Positions 18,167 to 26,714 of a stretch of DNA of 63,262 bases are shown in pieces. Position numbers and translations under genes: made by a program. The stretch comes from Colwellia sp. (GTDB taxonomy: Bacteria > Pseudomonadota > Gammaproteobacteria > Enterobacterales > Alteromonadaceae), in contig NZ_JABSOV010000016.1 of NCBI RefSeq assembly GCF_013215345.1, positions 1 to 63,262 of the forward strand, read 5' to 3'. Every line of letters starts with the position of its first letter. Position 1 is the first letter of the stretch. A model generated the notes under the pieces. The model worked only from the letters and a program-made list of their open reading frames with translations. It ran no database searches and was not told the DNA's origin.

Positions 18167-19600
18167 ATGAGTGTAAAAGTTGATCGAAATAGTATGTTCA
18201 CGTTACTTAGTCAGCAGCAAGAATCTTTTAAAAAGGCAGGTTACCCAGATTTAGAAATCAGAATTAGCCGACTTGATCGCCTACTGGCAATGCTAAAGAA
18301 ATACGACCGTCAAATTTGTAAAGTTGTTGCAGAAGATTTTGGCACTCGCCCAGAAGAGTTAACTCTTCTGGCTGAAGTTTATGCAACAATAGAGCACGCC
18401 AAAGATGCCATTATTAATGTAGAGCAATGGATGTCTCCTGAGCAGCGTAAAGCAATGTCACCCGGTTCAGACGCAGGAGCTACTGCCCAGATACGTTTCA
18501 TGCCTAAAGGGGTTGTCGGTATTATTGGCCCTTGGAATTTCCCAGTACATTTAGTCATTGCGCCATTAGTTTGCGTGTTAGCTGCTGGTAATAGAGCAAT
18601 GATTAAACCTTCTTCTGTAACACCTAAAACTGCAGAATTAATTGGCGAAATGATTGCAGAATTTTTCGATCCAACAGAGGTTACTGTCATATCGGGCAAT
18701 AATGTTTCAGATAAATTTACCAAACTACCTTTCGATCACATAGTCTTTACAGGTTCAACGGATAATGGCCGACATGTAATGCGAGCTGCTGCTGATAATC
18801 TTACACCTGTCACTTTGGAGCTGGGTGGTAAATCTCCGGTAATAATTGATAAATGTGCTGACTTATCTGTTGTTGCTTTGCGTATCATAACCGGAAAACT
18901 ATTTAATTCAGGACAAGTTTGTGTATGTCCAGATTACGCATTTGTACCAGAAGCAATGTTGCCTGCTTTACTCATCGAGTTAGAAAATGCAGTCAAAATT
19001 TTATACCCAACCATTGAAAATAATCCTGACTATACCTCAATCGTTAACCAGAACCATTTTCGTCGAATACAAAACCTACTTGATGATGCAAATGAAAAAG
19101 GCGTAGAAATTGTAACATTCAACCCAGCAGACGAAAATTATGATGAATCAGTAAATCGCAAGCTATTACCACGAGTACTAGTGAATCCTTCGGATGAAAC
19201 AGCGGTGATGAAAGAAGAAATTTTTGGCCCCCTACTTCCGTTAAAAAGCTACAACCAACTTGATGAAGTAATCGAATATTTGCATACAAAAGATCACCCC
19301 TTAGCGCTTTATTATTTTGGCGAAAATGAGACAAACAAAGCGCTATTGCGTGACAATATATTATCGGGTGGCATGACTGTCAACGATGTTGTTGTGCAAG
19401 TGATCTGTGATCAACTACCGTTCGGTGGTGTCGGTGCTAGTGGTATGGGTCGCTATCACGGTATTGAAGGCTTTATTGAATTTTCTCATTTAAAAGGGGT
19501 TTATACACAAACGCCTTCTGAGGAAATAGCCGGATTTATGCGACCTCCTTATAACGATACTATACGTGACATGCTAGAGAAAAACATTAGCGAAGCTTAA
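18167..19600 (+). CDS. Aldehyde dehydrogenase (class 3 / coniferyl-aldehyde dehydrogenase type)
   Basis: A 477-residue NAD(P)-dependent aldehyde dehydrogenase. Motifs are GPWNFPVHL near 121, the general base Glu218 in TLELGGKSP, the nucleophile Cys252 in FNSGQVCVCPDY, and EEIFGPLLPL. The short length and the GPWNFP motif fit the group that includes coniferyl-aldehyde and long-chain aldehyde dehydrogenases. It opens a five-gene operon (spacers 53-114 bases) behind an operator, and probably oxidises the aldehyde made by the zinc alcohol dehydrogenase at 28441 to an acid for CoA activation. The exact substrate is inferred. Confidence 0.93.
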   Translation: MSVKVDRNSMFTLLSQQQESFKKAGYPDLEIRISRLDRLLAMLKKYDRQICKVVAEDFGTRPEELTLLAEVYATIEHAKDAIINVEQWMSPEQRKAMSPGSDAGATAQIRFMPKGVVGIIGPWNFPVHLVIAPLVCVLAAGNRAMIKPSSVTPKTAELIGEMIAEFFDPTEVTVISGNNVSDKFTKLPFDHIVFTGSTDNGRHVMRAAADNLTPVTLELGGKSPVIIDKCADLSVVALRIITGKLFNSGQVCVCPDYAFVPEAMLPALLIELENAVKILYPTIENNPDYTSIVNQNHFRRIQNLLDDANEKGVEIVTFNPADENYDESVNRKLLPRVLVNPSDETAVMKEEIFGPLLPLKSYNQLDEVIEYLHTKDHPLALYYFGENETNKALLRDNILSGGMTVNDVVVQVICDQLPFGGVGASGMGRYHGIEGFIEFSHLKGVYTQTPSEEIAGFMRPPYNDTIRDMLEKNISEA

Positions 19601-19653
19601 TCATATTTACACGAATTAGTTCAAATTTAATTTTCATTTAGGAAGTAATTAGT

Positions 19654-20622
19654 ATGACATTGCCTATTTCATTATCAGATAACATATCTCTACCTGTTGT
19701 AGCAGCACCAATGTTTATTCTTTCAAATCCAGACCTAGTCATTGCTCAATGCAAAATGGGAATTGTAGGGTCTTTTCCTGCTCTCAATGCCCGACCTGCT
19801 GAAGAGCTTGAAGTTTGGTTAGAGAAAATTAGCAGTGCACTGGAAAAACACAATGCATCAGATCCTCAAAGACGTGCGGCTCCCTTCGCTGTAAATCAAA
19901 TTGTCCATAGCTCCAATGATCGGTTAGAACACGATCTAGCTCTGTGCGTTAAATACAAAGTACCCATTGTAATTACGTCACTAGGGTGCAAGCAATTCGT
20001 CATTGATACAATACATTCATATGGTGGATTAGTTTTTCACGATGTGATCAACAACGACTTTGCAAAAAAAGCGGTATCTAAAGGCGTAGATGGACTTATT
20101 GCTGTTGCCGCTGGCGCAGGAGGTCATGCAGGCACGACCTCTCCTTTTGCTCTCATACAAGAAATCCGAGAGTGGTTCGATGGACTTTTATTATTATCAG
20201 GTTCCATTGCTACAGGTAATTCAATACTAGCTGCTCAAGCGATGGGGGCAGATATGGCTTATATGGGGTCAACCTTTATAGCCACTAAGGAGGCAAATGC
20301 AACCAATGAATATAAACAAGCGGTAATAGATCATTCGTCTTCAGATATTATTTACACTAATTTATTCTCTGGCATCCACGCCAATTACCTAGGTCCTTCC
20401 ATAGAAGCTGCAGGTCTAAACCCTAAAGATTTACCAGAAAGTGATCCATCAAAAATGAACTTTGGTGTCGATAATAAAGCTACTTCTGTAAAAGTCTGGA
20501 GGGATATATGGGCTTGTGGTCATGGAATAGGTGCTGTCAAAGAACTTCTTTCAACCGAAGATGTCATATCGAGGCTAGAACATGAATATTACGTAGCACA
20601 AGATCGATTGTTAGGAAAGTAA
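19654..20622 (+). CDS. Nitronate monooxygenase-family FMN protein
   Basis: A 322-residue TIM-barrel flavoprotein of the 2-nitropropane dioxygenase/NMO family: LPVVAAPMF at the N-terminus, the GVDGLIAVAAGAGGHAG motif with the family's catalytic His, LSGSIATGNSILAAQAMGADMAYMGSTF for phosphate binding, and a C-terminus WACGHGIGAV. Many family members in lipid or terpenoid clusters act as flavin oxidoreductases or enoyl reductases rather than on nitronates, so the chemistry here is open. It is second in the operon with an SD GGAAG before its ATG. Confidence 0.88.
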   Translation: MTLPISLSDNISLPVVAAPMFILSNPDLVIAQCKMGIVGSFPALNARPAEELEVWLEKISSALEKHNASDPQRRAAPFAVNQIVHSSNDRLEHDLALCVKYKVPIVITSLGCKQFVIDTIHSYGGLVFHDVINNDFAKKAVSKGVDGLIAVAAGAGGHAGTTSPFALIQEIREWFDGLLLLSGSIATGNSILAAQAMGADMAYMGSTFIATKEANATNEYKQAVIDHSSSDIIYTNLFSGIHANYLGPSIEAAGLNPKDLPESDPSKMNFGVDNKATSVKVWRDIWACGHGIGAVKELLSTEDVISRLEHEYYVAQDRLLGK

Positions 20623-20678
20623 GTAAATTACTGACTTTATCCTAATAAAATTATTATAAAAATAGAGAGTGAAAAACT

Positions 20679-21578
20679 ATGAATACAACAGCACAAAACT
20701 CACATATACCTAGTAAAGATGAATATTTTCAAAAACTTAAAAGAAGTCCTATCTTTTCATTACCAGCATTTTTTCTATTCGTACTTGGAATGACCATTTT
20801 AGCTGGCGGTACGTATTTGTCCATTTCAGGTGAAATACCAGTATGGGCTGCGACTGTGGCAAATGGATTCGGAATCTATTTTCTTTTTTCTATAGCACAC
20901 GAATCTATGCATCGCTGTCTTTCTAGTATAGCCCCTATCAATTCATTTCTAGGCCGTGTATCCATGTGGATACTTGTACCTGCAGCCCCTTATGAAATTG
21001 CACGTTGGGCTCATTTACAGCATCATAGATTTACCAACGGTCCAAAGGATCCTGACCGCTTTATTCATCATGGTAAATGGTGGACCATGCCTTTACGCTG
21101 GGCAAACTTTGATATGAACTACATGTATATCTTTTTTAGAGATGGTGGAGAACACAGAAAACGCCATGCAATACCACTGGTTATTTCGGTTAGCATTTTT
21201 GCAGCTATAATTGCAACATTGACCTATTTTGGCTACGGCATGGAAGTACTATTTTACTGGTTTTTACCTTCACGTATAGCGCTAGCAATGATAGCTTTTG
21301 TGTTTGTGTTTTTACCCCATTACCCTGGAGTGACTTCGGCAGATGAAAATCCTTATCATGCGACAACAACTAGACTTGGTTTCGAATGGCTTTTAACACC
21401 TATTATGCTTTATCAAAACTACCATCTTATTCATCACCTTTATCCGAATGCCCCATTTTATAATTATATAAAAATCTGGCATCTAAAATACGATGAGATA
21501 GTAGAACATAACCCTGCAATTCAAAAACCTTTTAGTCTTACACCGGTTAATGTCATTACTCAAGAAACACCTTCTTAA
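20679..21578 (+). CDS. Membrane di-iron fatty acid desaturase/hydroxylase family protein
   Basis: A 299-residue membrane protein with about four to five hydrophobic segments and three His boxes: H74ESMH78, H112LQHH116 and H249LIHH253, plus H214 in FLPHYPG. This is the fatty acid desaturase/carotenoid hydroxylase superfamily. It is about 100 residues shorter than AlkB and lacks the NYxEHYG motif, so it is not a classical alkane hydroxylase. The fused rubredoxin/reductase encoded nearby is the obvious electron donor. I infer that it introduces oxygen or a double bond into the hydrophobic substrate of the island; which of the two cannot be decided from sequence. Confidence 0.85.
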   Translation: MNTTAQNSHIPSKDEYFQKLKRSPIFSLPAFFLFVLGMTILAGGTYLSISGEIPVWAATVANGFGIYFLFSIAHESMHRCLSSIAPINSFLGRVSMWILVPAAPYEIARWAHLQHHRFTNGPKDPDRFIHHGKWWTMPLRWANFDMNYMYIFFRDGGEHRKRHAIPLVISVSIFAAIIATLTYFGYGMEVLFYWFLPSRIALAMIAFVFVFLPHYPGVTSADENPYHATTTRLGFEWLLTPIMLYQNYHLIHHLYPNAPFYNYIKIWHLKYDEIVEHNPAIQKPFSLTPVNVITQETPS

Positions 21579-21692
21579 GCACGGTAAAATAACACCGTTG
21601 AATATCCTACATATATTAAGAGAGGGGTCTTAACATACCTCCACTCCTGAATCACAAGAGTGATTTATAAATAGCTAATTTAAGGACTTATT

Positions 21693-22459
21693 ATGAAATT
21701 AAATAAAAAAGTCGTCAAAGTAACAGGTGGTGCTTCAGAATTCGGTTTCGTAACTTGCCAAGAATTATCTAAACAGGGTGAAAAAATTGTAGTTTTTGAT
21801 TTAAACGAAGATGCAGGAAAATTACTTGTTACGGGTTTAGGTGATAATGTCATTTTCGCCAAAGTAGGTGTTACCGATGAAACCCCTATTGCCAAGGGCA
21901 TACAACAAGCTATTAATACCTTTGGCAGCATTCATGTTTGCATCAACTGCGCTGGTATTATTTCAGGTGGCAAAACCGTTGGTCGTTTTGGTGCTTTAGC
22001 TTTAAACATATTCGCTCAAGTTATTAATATAAACCTAGCTGGAAGTTTTAATGTACTGCGTTTAGCCGCAGAACAAATGGCTAAAAACGAACCAGACGTT
22101 AAAGGTGATCGTGGTGTTATTATTAATACGGCATCAGTTGCAGCATTCGATGGTCAAATAGGTCAAGCAGTTTATAGCGCAAGTCGAGGGGGATAGCAGC
22201 GATGACCTTACCAATTGCCCGAAACCTAGCCCCACTTGGCATCCGTATCATGGCCATTGCCCCTGGCATTTGCGATACGCCGATGAGGAAAGGGTTGAGT
22301 AATGAAGTCCATGACCCTTTCCTCAAAAGGGTACAAAACCCTAAGCGTTTTGGTGACCCTATTGAGTATGCTGAATTAGCGTCACATATAATTACCAACA
22401 GCTATCTCAATGGAGAAGTTATTCGTCTAGATGGCTCCATTCGGATGGAACCTAGGTAA
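21693..22459 (+). pseudogene. HSD17B10-type short-chain dehydrogenase, frameshifted
   Basis: Two adjoining frames (21693-22196 and 22202-22459) make one SDR of the 3-hydroxy-2-methylacyl-CoA dehydrogenase (HSD17B10) type: [20 protein letters not shown], then YSASRGG, then IAAMTLPIARNLAPLGIRIM, ending NGEVIRLDGSIRMEPR. The break falls in a run of five G at about 22188-22192; one more G restores the frame. Key residues have also drifted: the catalytic Lys of YxxxK is Arg, the nucleotide motif TGxxxGxG reads TGGASEFG, and NNAG reads NCAG. I read it as a decaying gene, because a lone sequencing error would not explain the residue changes. It sits between the desaturase and the racemase. Confidence 0.85.
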
Positions 22460-22522
22460 AATCATTGTAAAACTTCCCCTATTGGGGGCTATAACTAACC
22501 TCTTTTTTCTAAGGTGCTCTCC

Positions 22523-23698
22523 ATGCTTAGTGATATTAAAATATTAGATTTATCAACCTTACTACCAGGGCCATACGCTTCAATGATGCTTGCCGATTTA
22601 GGCGCAGAAGTGTTACGTGTTGAGTCTTCAACTCGTACTGATTTATTGCGTGAAATGATGCCAAAAGTGGGTGAATCGTCTGCTGCACATCAATATTTAA
22701 ATCGTTCAAAAAAATCAATTGCTCTCGACTTAAAGAAACCCGAGGCTATTGAAATAATCAAAGCGCTTGTCAAAAAATATGATGTCGTACTTGAACAATT
22801 TAGACCCGGTGTTATGAATAGATTAGGCATTGGTTATGAAAAAATAAAAGCAATAAATCCAAGTATAATTTATTGTGCAATTACTGGTTATGGCCAAACA
22901 GGTCCATATAAAAATCGTGCCGGTCATGATCTAAACTACCTTTCAATTTCTGGTATTAGCAGTTACTCAAAAAGAAAAAAACAAGCTCCTGTTCCACAAG
23001 GGATACAAATCGCTGATGTAGCAGGAGGCTCCCTGCATAGCGTTATTGGTATATTAGCGGCCCTACATCACCGTCAAAAAACGGGTCAAGGTCAATTCAT
23101 TGATATCAGTATGACCGATTGTGCCTTTGCTTTAAATGCGATGGGCATGCCGGAAACATTGGCTAGCAATAATGCAACAAATGCCGAGTCACATTTACTT
23201 AATGGTGGGAGTTTTTATGATTATTATCCAACTAGCGATGGACGGTATATATCTATTGGAAGCATAGAGCCGAAGTTTTTTAATGGTTTGTGTAAGTTAC
23301 TTAATTTAGAGAGTTTGATACCACTCGCTAATAAAGCCTCAGCACAGAAACAGATAAAAGACAGTTTTACACAGACTTTTAAGCAAAAGTCTTTTACTCA
23401 ATGGCAAAGCATATTTGCAGATTTAGATTTATGTGTTGAACCAGTATTAGATCTTAAAGAGGCCAGTAACCATCCTCAATTAATTGCTAGAAACATGATT
23501 ATTGACGTACCACAAAAACAGAATGGCCTACAAAAGCAGCTAAGTAATCCAATTAAATTTTCAAATTATCAAGTAAAATATCAGCAAACCGGTGGTGAAG
23601 TTGGCGCCGATAGTAACGAGATACTCAGTCAACTTGGGTTTAATGCTACAAGCATAGCAATGCTTAAAAAAAATGGCGTGGTAAATAACACTAATTAA
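22523..23698 (+). CDS. Alpha-methylacyl-CoA racemase-like family III CoA-transferase
   Basis: About 391 residues of the CaiB/BaiF/AMACR fold: LLPGPYASMMLADLGAEVLRVE, the GYGQTGPYKNRAGHDLNYL block and YISIGSIEPKFF. The residues equivalent to the racemase triad of mycobacterial MCR are all present: His in AGHDLNY (about 135), Asp in QIADVAGG (about 165) and Glu in IEPKF (about 249). This favours a true 2-methylacyl-CoA racemase over a CoA-transferase. I use ATG 22523, with AAGG eight bases before it, over GTG 22514. It ends the operon, followed by a terminator. Racemisation of the 2-methyl centre is needed for beta-oxidation of methyl-branched chains. Confidence 0.88.
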   Translation: MLSDIKILDLSTLLPGPYASMMLADLGAEVLRVESSTRTDLLREMMPKVGESSAAHQYLNRSKKSIALDLKKPEAIEIIKALVKKYDVVLEQFRPGVMNRLGIGYEKIKAINPSIIYCAITGYGQTGPYKNRAGHDLNYLSISGISSYSKRKKQAPVPQGIQIADVAGGSLHSVIGILAALHHRQKTGQGQFIDISMTDCAFALNAMGMPETLASNNATNAESHLLNGGSFYDYYPTSDGRYISIGSIEPKFFNGLCKLLNLESLIPLANKASAQKQIKDSFTQTFKQKSFTQWQSIFADLDLCVEPVLDLKEASNHPQLIARNMIIDVPQKQNGLQKQLSNPIKFSNYQVKYQQTGGEVGADSNEILSQLGFNATSIAMLKKNGVVNNTN

Positions 23699-23720
23699 AA
23701 ATCAACAACGTTATTCTTCT

Positions 23721-23744
23721 AGGAGGGTAATTTCCTCCTTTTTA
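23721..23744 (+). terminator. Rho-independent terminator
   Basis: AGGAGG (23721-23726), seven-base loop, CCTCCT (23734-23739), then a T tract. It closes the 18167-23698 operon and faces the convergent regulator gene. Confidence 0.75.
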
Positions 23745-23820
23745 TTCTAGATAAAATAAATTACAGGGTATAAAAGTGTAAACAAACATGGGTTTGAAAT
23801 TAATCATTAAAAACAAAAGA

Positions 23821-26583
23821 TTATATCAGCGATAAAGAGCTTGCTTTAACTATAGCGCTTGTTCTATTTTTTACACCCAGTTTCTTATAGAGTTGATGTA
23901 TATGCCATTTAACCGTTTGCTCTGAAATAAATAGCTGGTCAGCTATACTCTTATTAGTTTCTCCCGTTTTAATAAAATCTAACATTTGCCTCTCTCGCTT
24001 GGTCATTGGTTCAAGTAAAGTTTTAACTAACATATCGTGTGCAGTTTCACTTTGTTTATTATTATTTTCTTTAAACAATAATTCATTAATTTTACCTAAA
24101 AATACAATTACAGATTCTGTTTGTTTACTCGAATAATCTTTCACGATTAGACGCAACACTTGATGTATTTCATCACCCGCATCAAGAAATAGTCGATAAA
24201 AACCACCTTTGGAGGCAATTTCTAAAGCCAGTGATAAATCAGCAACCGCATCATCAGTTCGCTTTAGAGCGTAAAATGCCTTGGCACGGCTCAGTAAGAG
24301 TTTCATTAAACGGCGATATCGTCCAATCTCTTTACACAGTAGAATTTGCGTATTTAATATACTCATCGCTTTTTTAGGTAAATGATTATGCAGATTAAGT
24401 TCTACACGAACCAGTTCTCTTATTTCTTGAAAAACCTGACGTGAATCTTGATCGAATGCTGGTGCCCGTGATTCATCAAAACCACAATTTTTAGCCACTA
24501 TTTGAGCATCTTTACCTCGGCCAGATTTTAATAAAAAATGAATTTCCAATGCACTAAGCAATGCTTTCAATCGCGGTAATTTTACCCGGTCAGCTGACTC
24601 TTGTCCTAAATGAACAATTTCTAAAGCCTCATCAAGGCCAGCCTTTAAAAAATGTAAGCTAGCCATTACTCTATAACCGGCAAAAGCGACTTCCACCACA
24701 GCTTCACTATCGATATACTCAAAACGGTTTTGCAATAGTTCTTCAGCTTTATCTAGCTCATTTTGCTCAAAATAAACTTCAGCAAGTAATACGGTATTTA
24801 ACGAGCCCATATACGAAAATTCATTTGCACCTTTGTTATTAGAGTTTAGCCCCTTAATATATTGCTCTGCCGCATTATTCAAGTTGCCCCGAATCTTATC
24901 TACCAACCCCGAAACCGTATATGTCCAAGAAACCAAGTAACCAATAGAGCATTGTTCCCCATATGCGATAGCCTTTTTCGCTGAAGCTTCTGCCAAATTC
25001 AATTCAAGTGTAAATAGTGAATTATAAGTCTGGAGTACATGGGTTATTAGTAATTCTTGATTCGTTGCTGAGGGATTTTCATGGATCCATTCTTTAAGTA
25101 ATTCTCTAGCATAAATTGAGTTATCACTGGCGGTTTCCATAAGGCATAACAGCAACTTGATGCCACTATTTATTTGAATGACTTTTTCCGGTTTGGTCTT
25201 ATCTTTATACTGTTCGCAGTATCGTTTTAGCATATTAATTTGTTCTCGAGCTACACAATATTGTCGAGAAAATACTAATGACCAGATGTAAGCTAGACTG
25301 ATTCTTGGTTTATTCAATACAAACCCACCTGGCAACTTTTGTATCCAATTCATTAGTGTCCAATTTTCACCCGATTCTAGTATCAGATCCTCAGAAATTT
25401 GACCTATGAGTTCAAGTGCTAAATCGTAATTCCCTCCTGATATTGCATAATTAATAGCCTCGTGGATCAGGCCATGTTCAACACACCATGTACATGCTCG
25501 ACGGCAAATTTTTTCTGCTATATTTGGGTATTCTTTATTTAAAACATTGCGAAGAAAGTCACCAAACAAGTGATGATAACGATACCAAGTGCGGGTTCTA
25601 TCCAAAGGAATAATAAATAAGTTTCTATCTTCTACCTGTTCAAGCATCATCTGTCCCAATTCTATATTAAGGGCATAGTTAACAAGATCAGAACACATAC
25701 GTTCTAATACTGATGATAATAATAAAAACCTCCTAATTTCATCACTTTGCTGTGCAAGTATTACTTCACCGAGATAGTCGGTAACATCTCTGTCAGTGCC
25801 AGTAAATTCATTAACAAATGTTTCATAATCATCATTTCCTATCATAGCTAGCGAAGCTAGTTGTAATCCTGCAACCCAACCTTCTGTTCTATGAGCCAAT
25901 GCAGATACAAATTTATGATTCAGCCCCAATTGCTTTGAGGCATTAAGAAACCTTTCAGTTTCATCCAAGTCAAAAGTCAAATCTTTCCTCGATAGTTGAA
26001 AAACCTCACTGCGGACCTTGACCGCATTAAGAGTCAAGTCAGGTTCATTACGACTTGCAATAACAAAAACGGTTTGCTCCGATGAATAAAGAATTAACCG
26101 ATTAAGAATACTATGAACTTCAGGGTTATTGATCGCATGATAGTCATCAATAAATATGGTGTGCTTAGATGTTTTTCTTTCTAAAATATCAGCTATATCA
26201 GCGATAATATAATCAATCGTCGCTTTTCGTTCAGAGACAAAATGGCTCGTAGTAAAATGACGTTCAAGTACATCGGGCGTGCAAATCAAGGTAATTAAAT
26301 GAGATAAAAACCTTAGGGGATCATTATCCTTATTATCAATACTTAGCCAATAACAATGATAATCTTTATTGGTCAAAGCATCTGAAGTTTGCGCTAAAAG
26401 TATAGACTTTCCATAACCCGCTGGAGCCACAACTAATGCGGCTTTAATTCCCTGAATAATCTTAGTGGATAATGTGGTGACAATTTGTCTTTGAACAAAA
26501 TTATCAAATACTCTAGGTTTGAGGAATTTTCCTCCAAAAATGGCTGGCTGACGTACAATTCTATCTTTCCTGTTTTTACTCAC
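23821..26583 (-). CDS. MalT/AlkS-type LuxR-family ATP-dependent regulator
   Basis: About 920 residues. An N-terminal STAND ATPase has Walker A VVAPAGYGKSILLAQ and Walker B-like HTIFIDDYH. A long helical TPR-like middle region follows. The C-terminal LuxR HTH is MTKRERQMLDFIKTGETNKSIADQLFISEQTVKWHIHQLYKKLGV. Size and architecture match MalT and AlkS, the activator of the Pseudomonas alk genes. The gene lies directly downstream of the rubredoxin reductase, as in alkST (order differs). SD AAAGGTGG favours GTG 26583 over TTG 26589. It is the best local candidate for sensing the island's substrate. Two long hairpins precede it. Confidence 0.9.
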   Translation of the reverse strand: MSKNRKDRIVRQPAIFGGKFLKPRVFDNFVQRQIVTTLSTKIIQGIKAALVVAPAGYGKSILLAQTSDALTNKDYHCYWLSIDNKDNDPLRFLSHLITLICTPDVLERHFTTSHFVSERKATIDYIIADIADILERKTSKHTIFIDDYHAINNPEVHSILNRLILYSSEQTVFVIASRNEPDLTLNAVKVRSEVFQLSRKDLTFDLDETERFLNASKQLGLNHKFVSALAHRTEGWVAGLQLASLAMIGNDDYETFVNEFTGTDRDVTDYLGEVILAQQSDEIRRFLLLSSVLERMCSDLVNYALNIELGQMMLEQVEDRNLFIIPLDRTRTWYRYHHLFGDFLRNVLNKEYPNIAEKICRRACTWCVEHGLIHEAINYAISGGNYDLALELIGQISEDLILESGENWTLMNWIQKLPGGFVLNKPRISLAYIWSLVFSRQYCVAREQINMLKRYCEQYKDKTKPEKVIQINSGIKLLLCLMETASDNSIYARELLKEWIHENPSATNQELLITHVLQTYNSLFTLELNLAEASAKKAIAYGEQCSIGYLVSWTYTVSGLVDKIRGNLNNAAEQYIKGLNSNNKGANEFSYMGSLNTVLLAEVYFEQNELDKAEELLQNRFEYIDSEAVVEVAFAGYRVMASLHFLKAGLDEALEIVHLGQESADRVKLPRLKALLSALEIHFLLKSGRGKDAQIVAKNCGFDESRAPAFDQDSRQVFQEIRELVRVELNLHNHLPKKAMSILNTQILLCKEIGRYRRLMKLLLSRAKAFYALKRTDDAVADLSLALEIASKGGFYRLFLDAGDEIHQVLRLIVKDYSSKQTESVIVFLGKINELLFKENNNKQSETAHDMLVKTLLEPMTKRERQMLDFIKTGETNKSIADQLFISEQTVKWHIHQLYKKLGVKNRTSAIVKASSLSLI

Positions 26584-26629
26584 GAGCAACCACCTTTAAT
26601 AAAAATTGAACTACAACTATATTCTAAGT

Positions 26630-26664
26630 AATATTTGAGCACAGCAACCTTGTGCTCAAATATT
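26630..26664. promoter_or_regulatory. Perfect 14-bp hairpin upstream of the MalT-like gene
   Basis: AATATTTGAGCACA (26630-26643) and TGTGCTCAAATATT (26651-26664) are perfect complements around a 7-base loop. It lies between the rubredoxin reductase stop and the regulator start, both on the minus strand. There is no good T tract in the transcription direction, so an operator or RNA-level control is as likely as a terminator. Confidence 0.55.
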
Positions 26665-26675
26665 ACTTTTTCCAA

Positions 26676-26705
26676 AGTTGAACAATAATTATTTATTGTT
26701 CAACT
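26676..26705. promoter_or_regulatory. Perfect 13-bp hairpin after the rubredoxin reductase gene
   Basis: AGTTGAACAATAA (26676-26688) pairs fully with TTATTGTTCAACT (26693-26705) around a 4-base loop, ten bases past the rubredoxin reductase stop. Its position suits a terminator or an mRNA-stabilising stem, but the expected U tract is missing on the minus strand. Confidence 0.5.
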
Positions 26706-26714
26706 GAGTAAAAT

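Noticed and set aside
19654-20622. Nitronate detoxification as the firm function of the NMO-family gene
   Set aside because: Family membership alone does not show substrate, and the operon context is lipid or hydrocarbon catabolism.
20679-21578. Calling the di-iron membrane protein AlkB (alkane 1-monooxygenase)
   Set aside because: It is about 100 residues too short, lacks NYxEHYG and has the desaturase-type HxxxH/HxxHH/HxxHH spacing.
22180-22205. Programmed frameshifting in the SDR
   Set aside because: There is no stimulating stem or Shine-Dalgarno-like element, and active-site residues have drifted as in a pseudogene.
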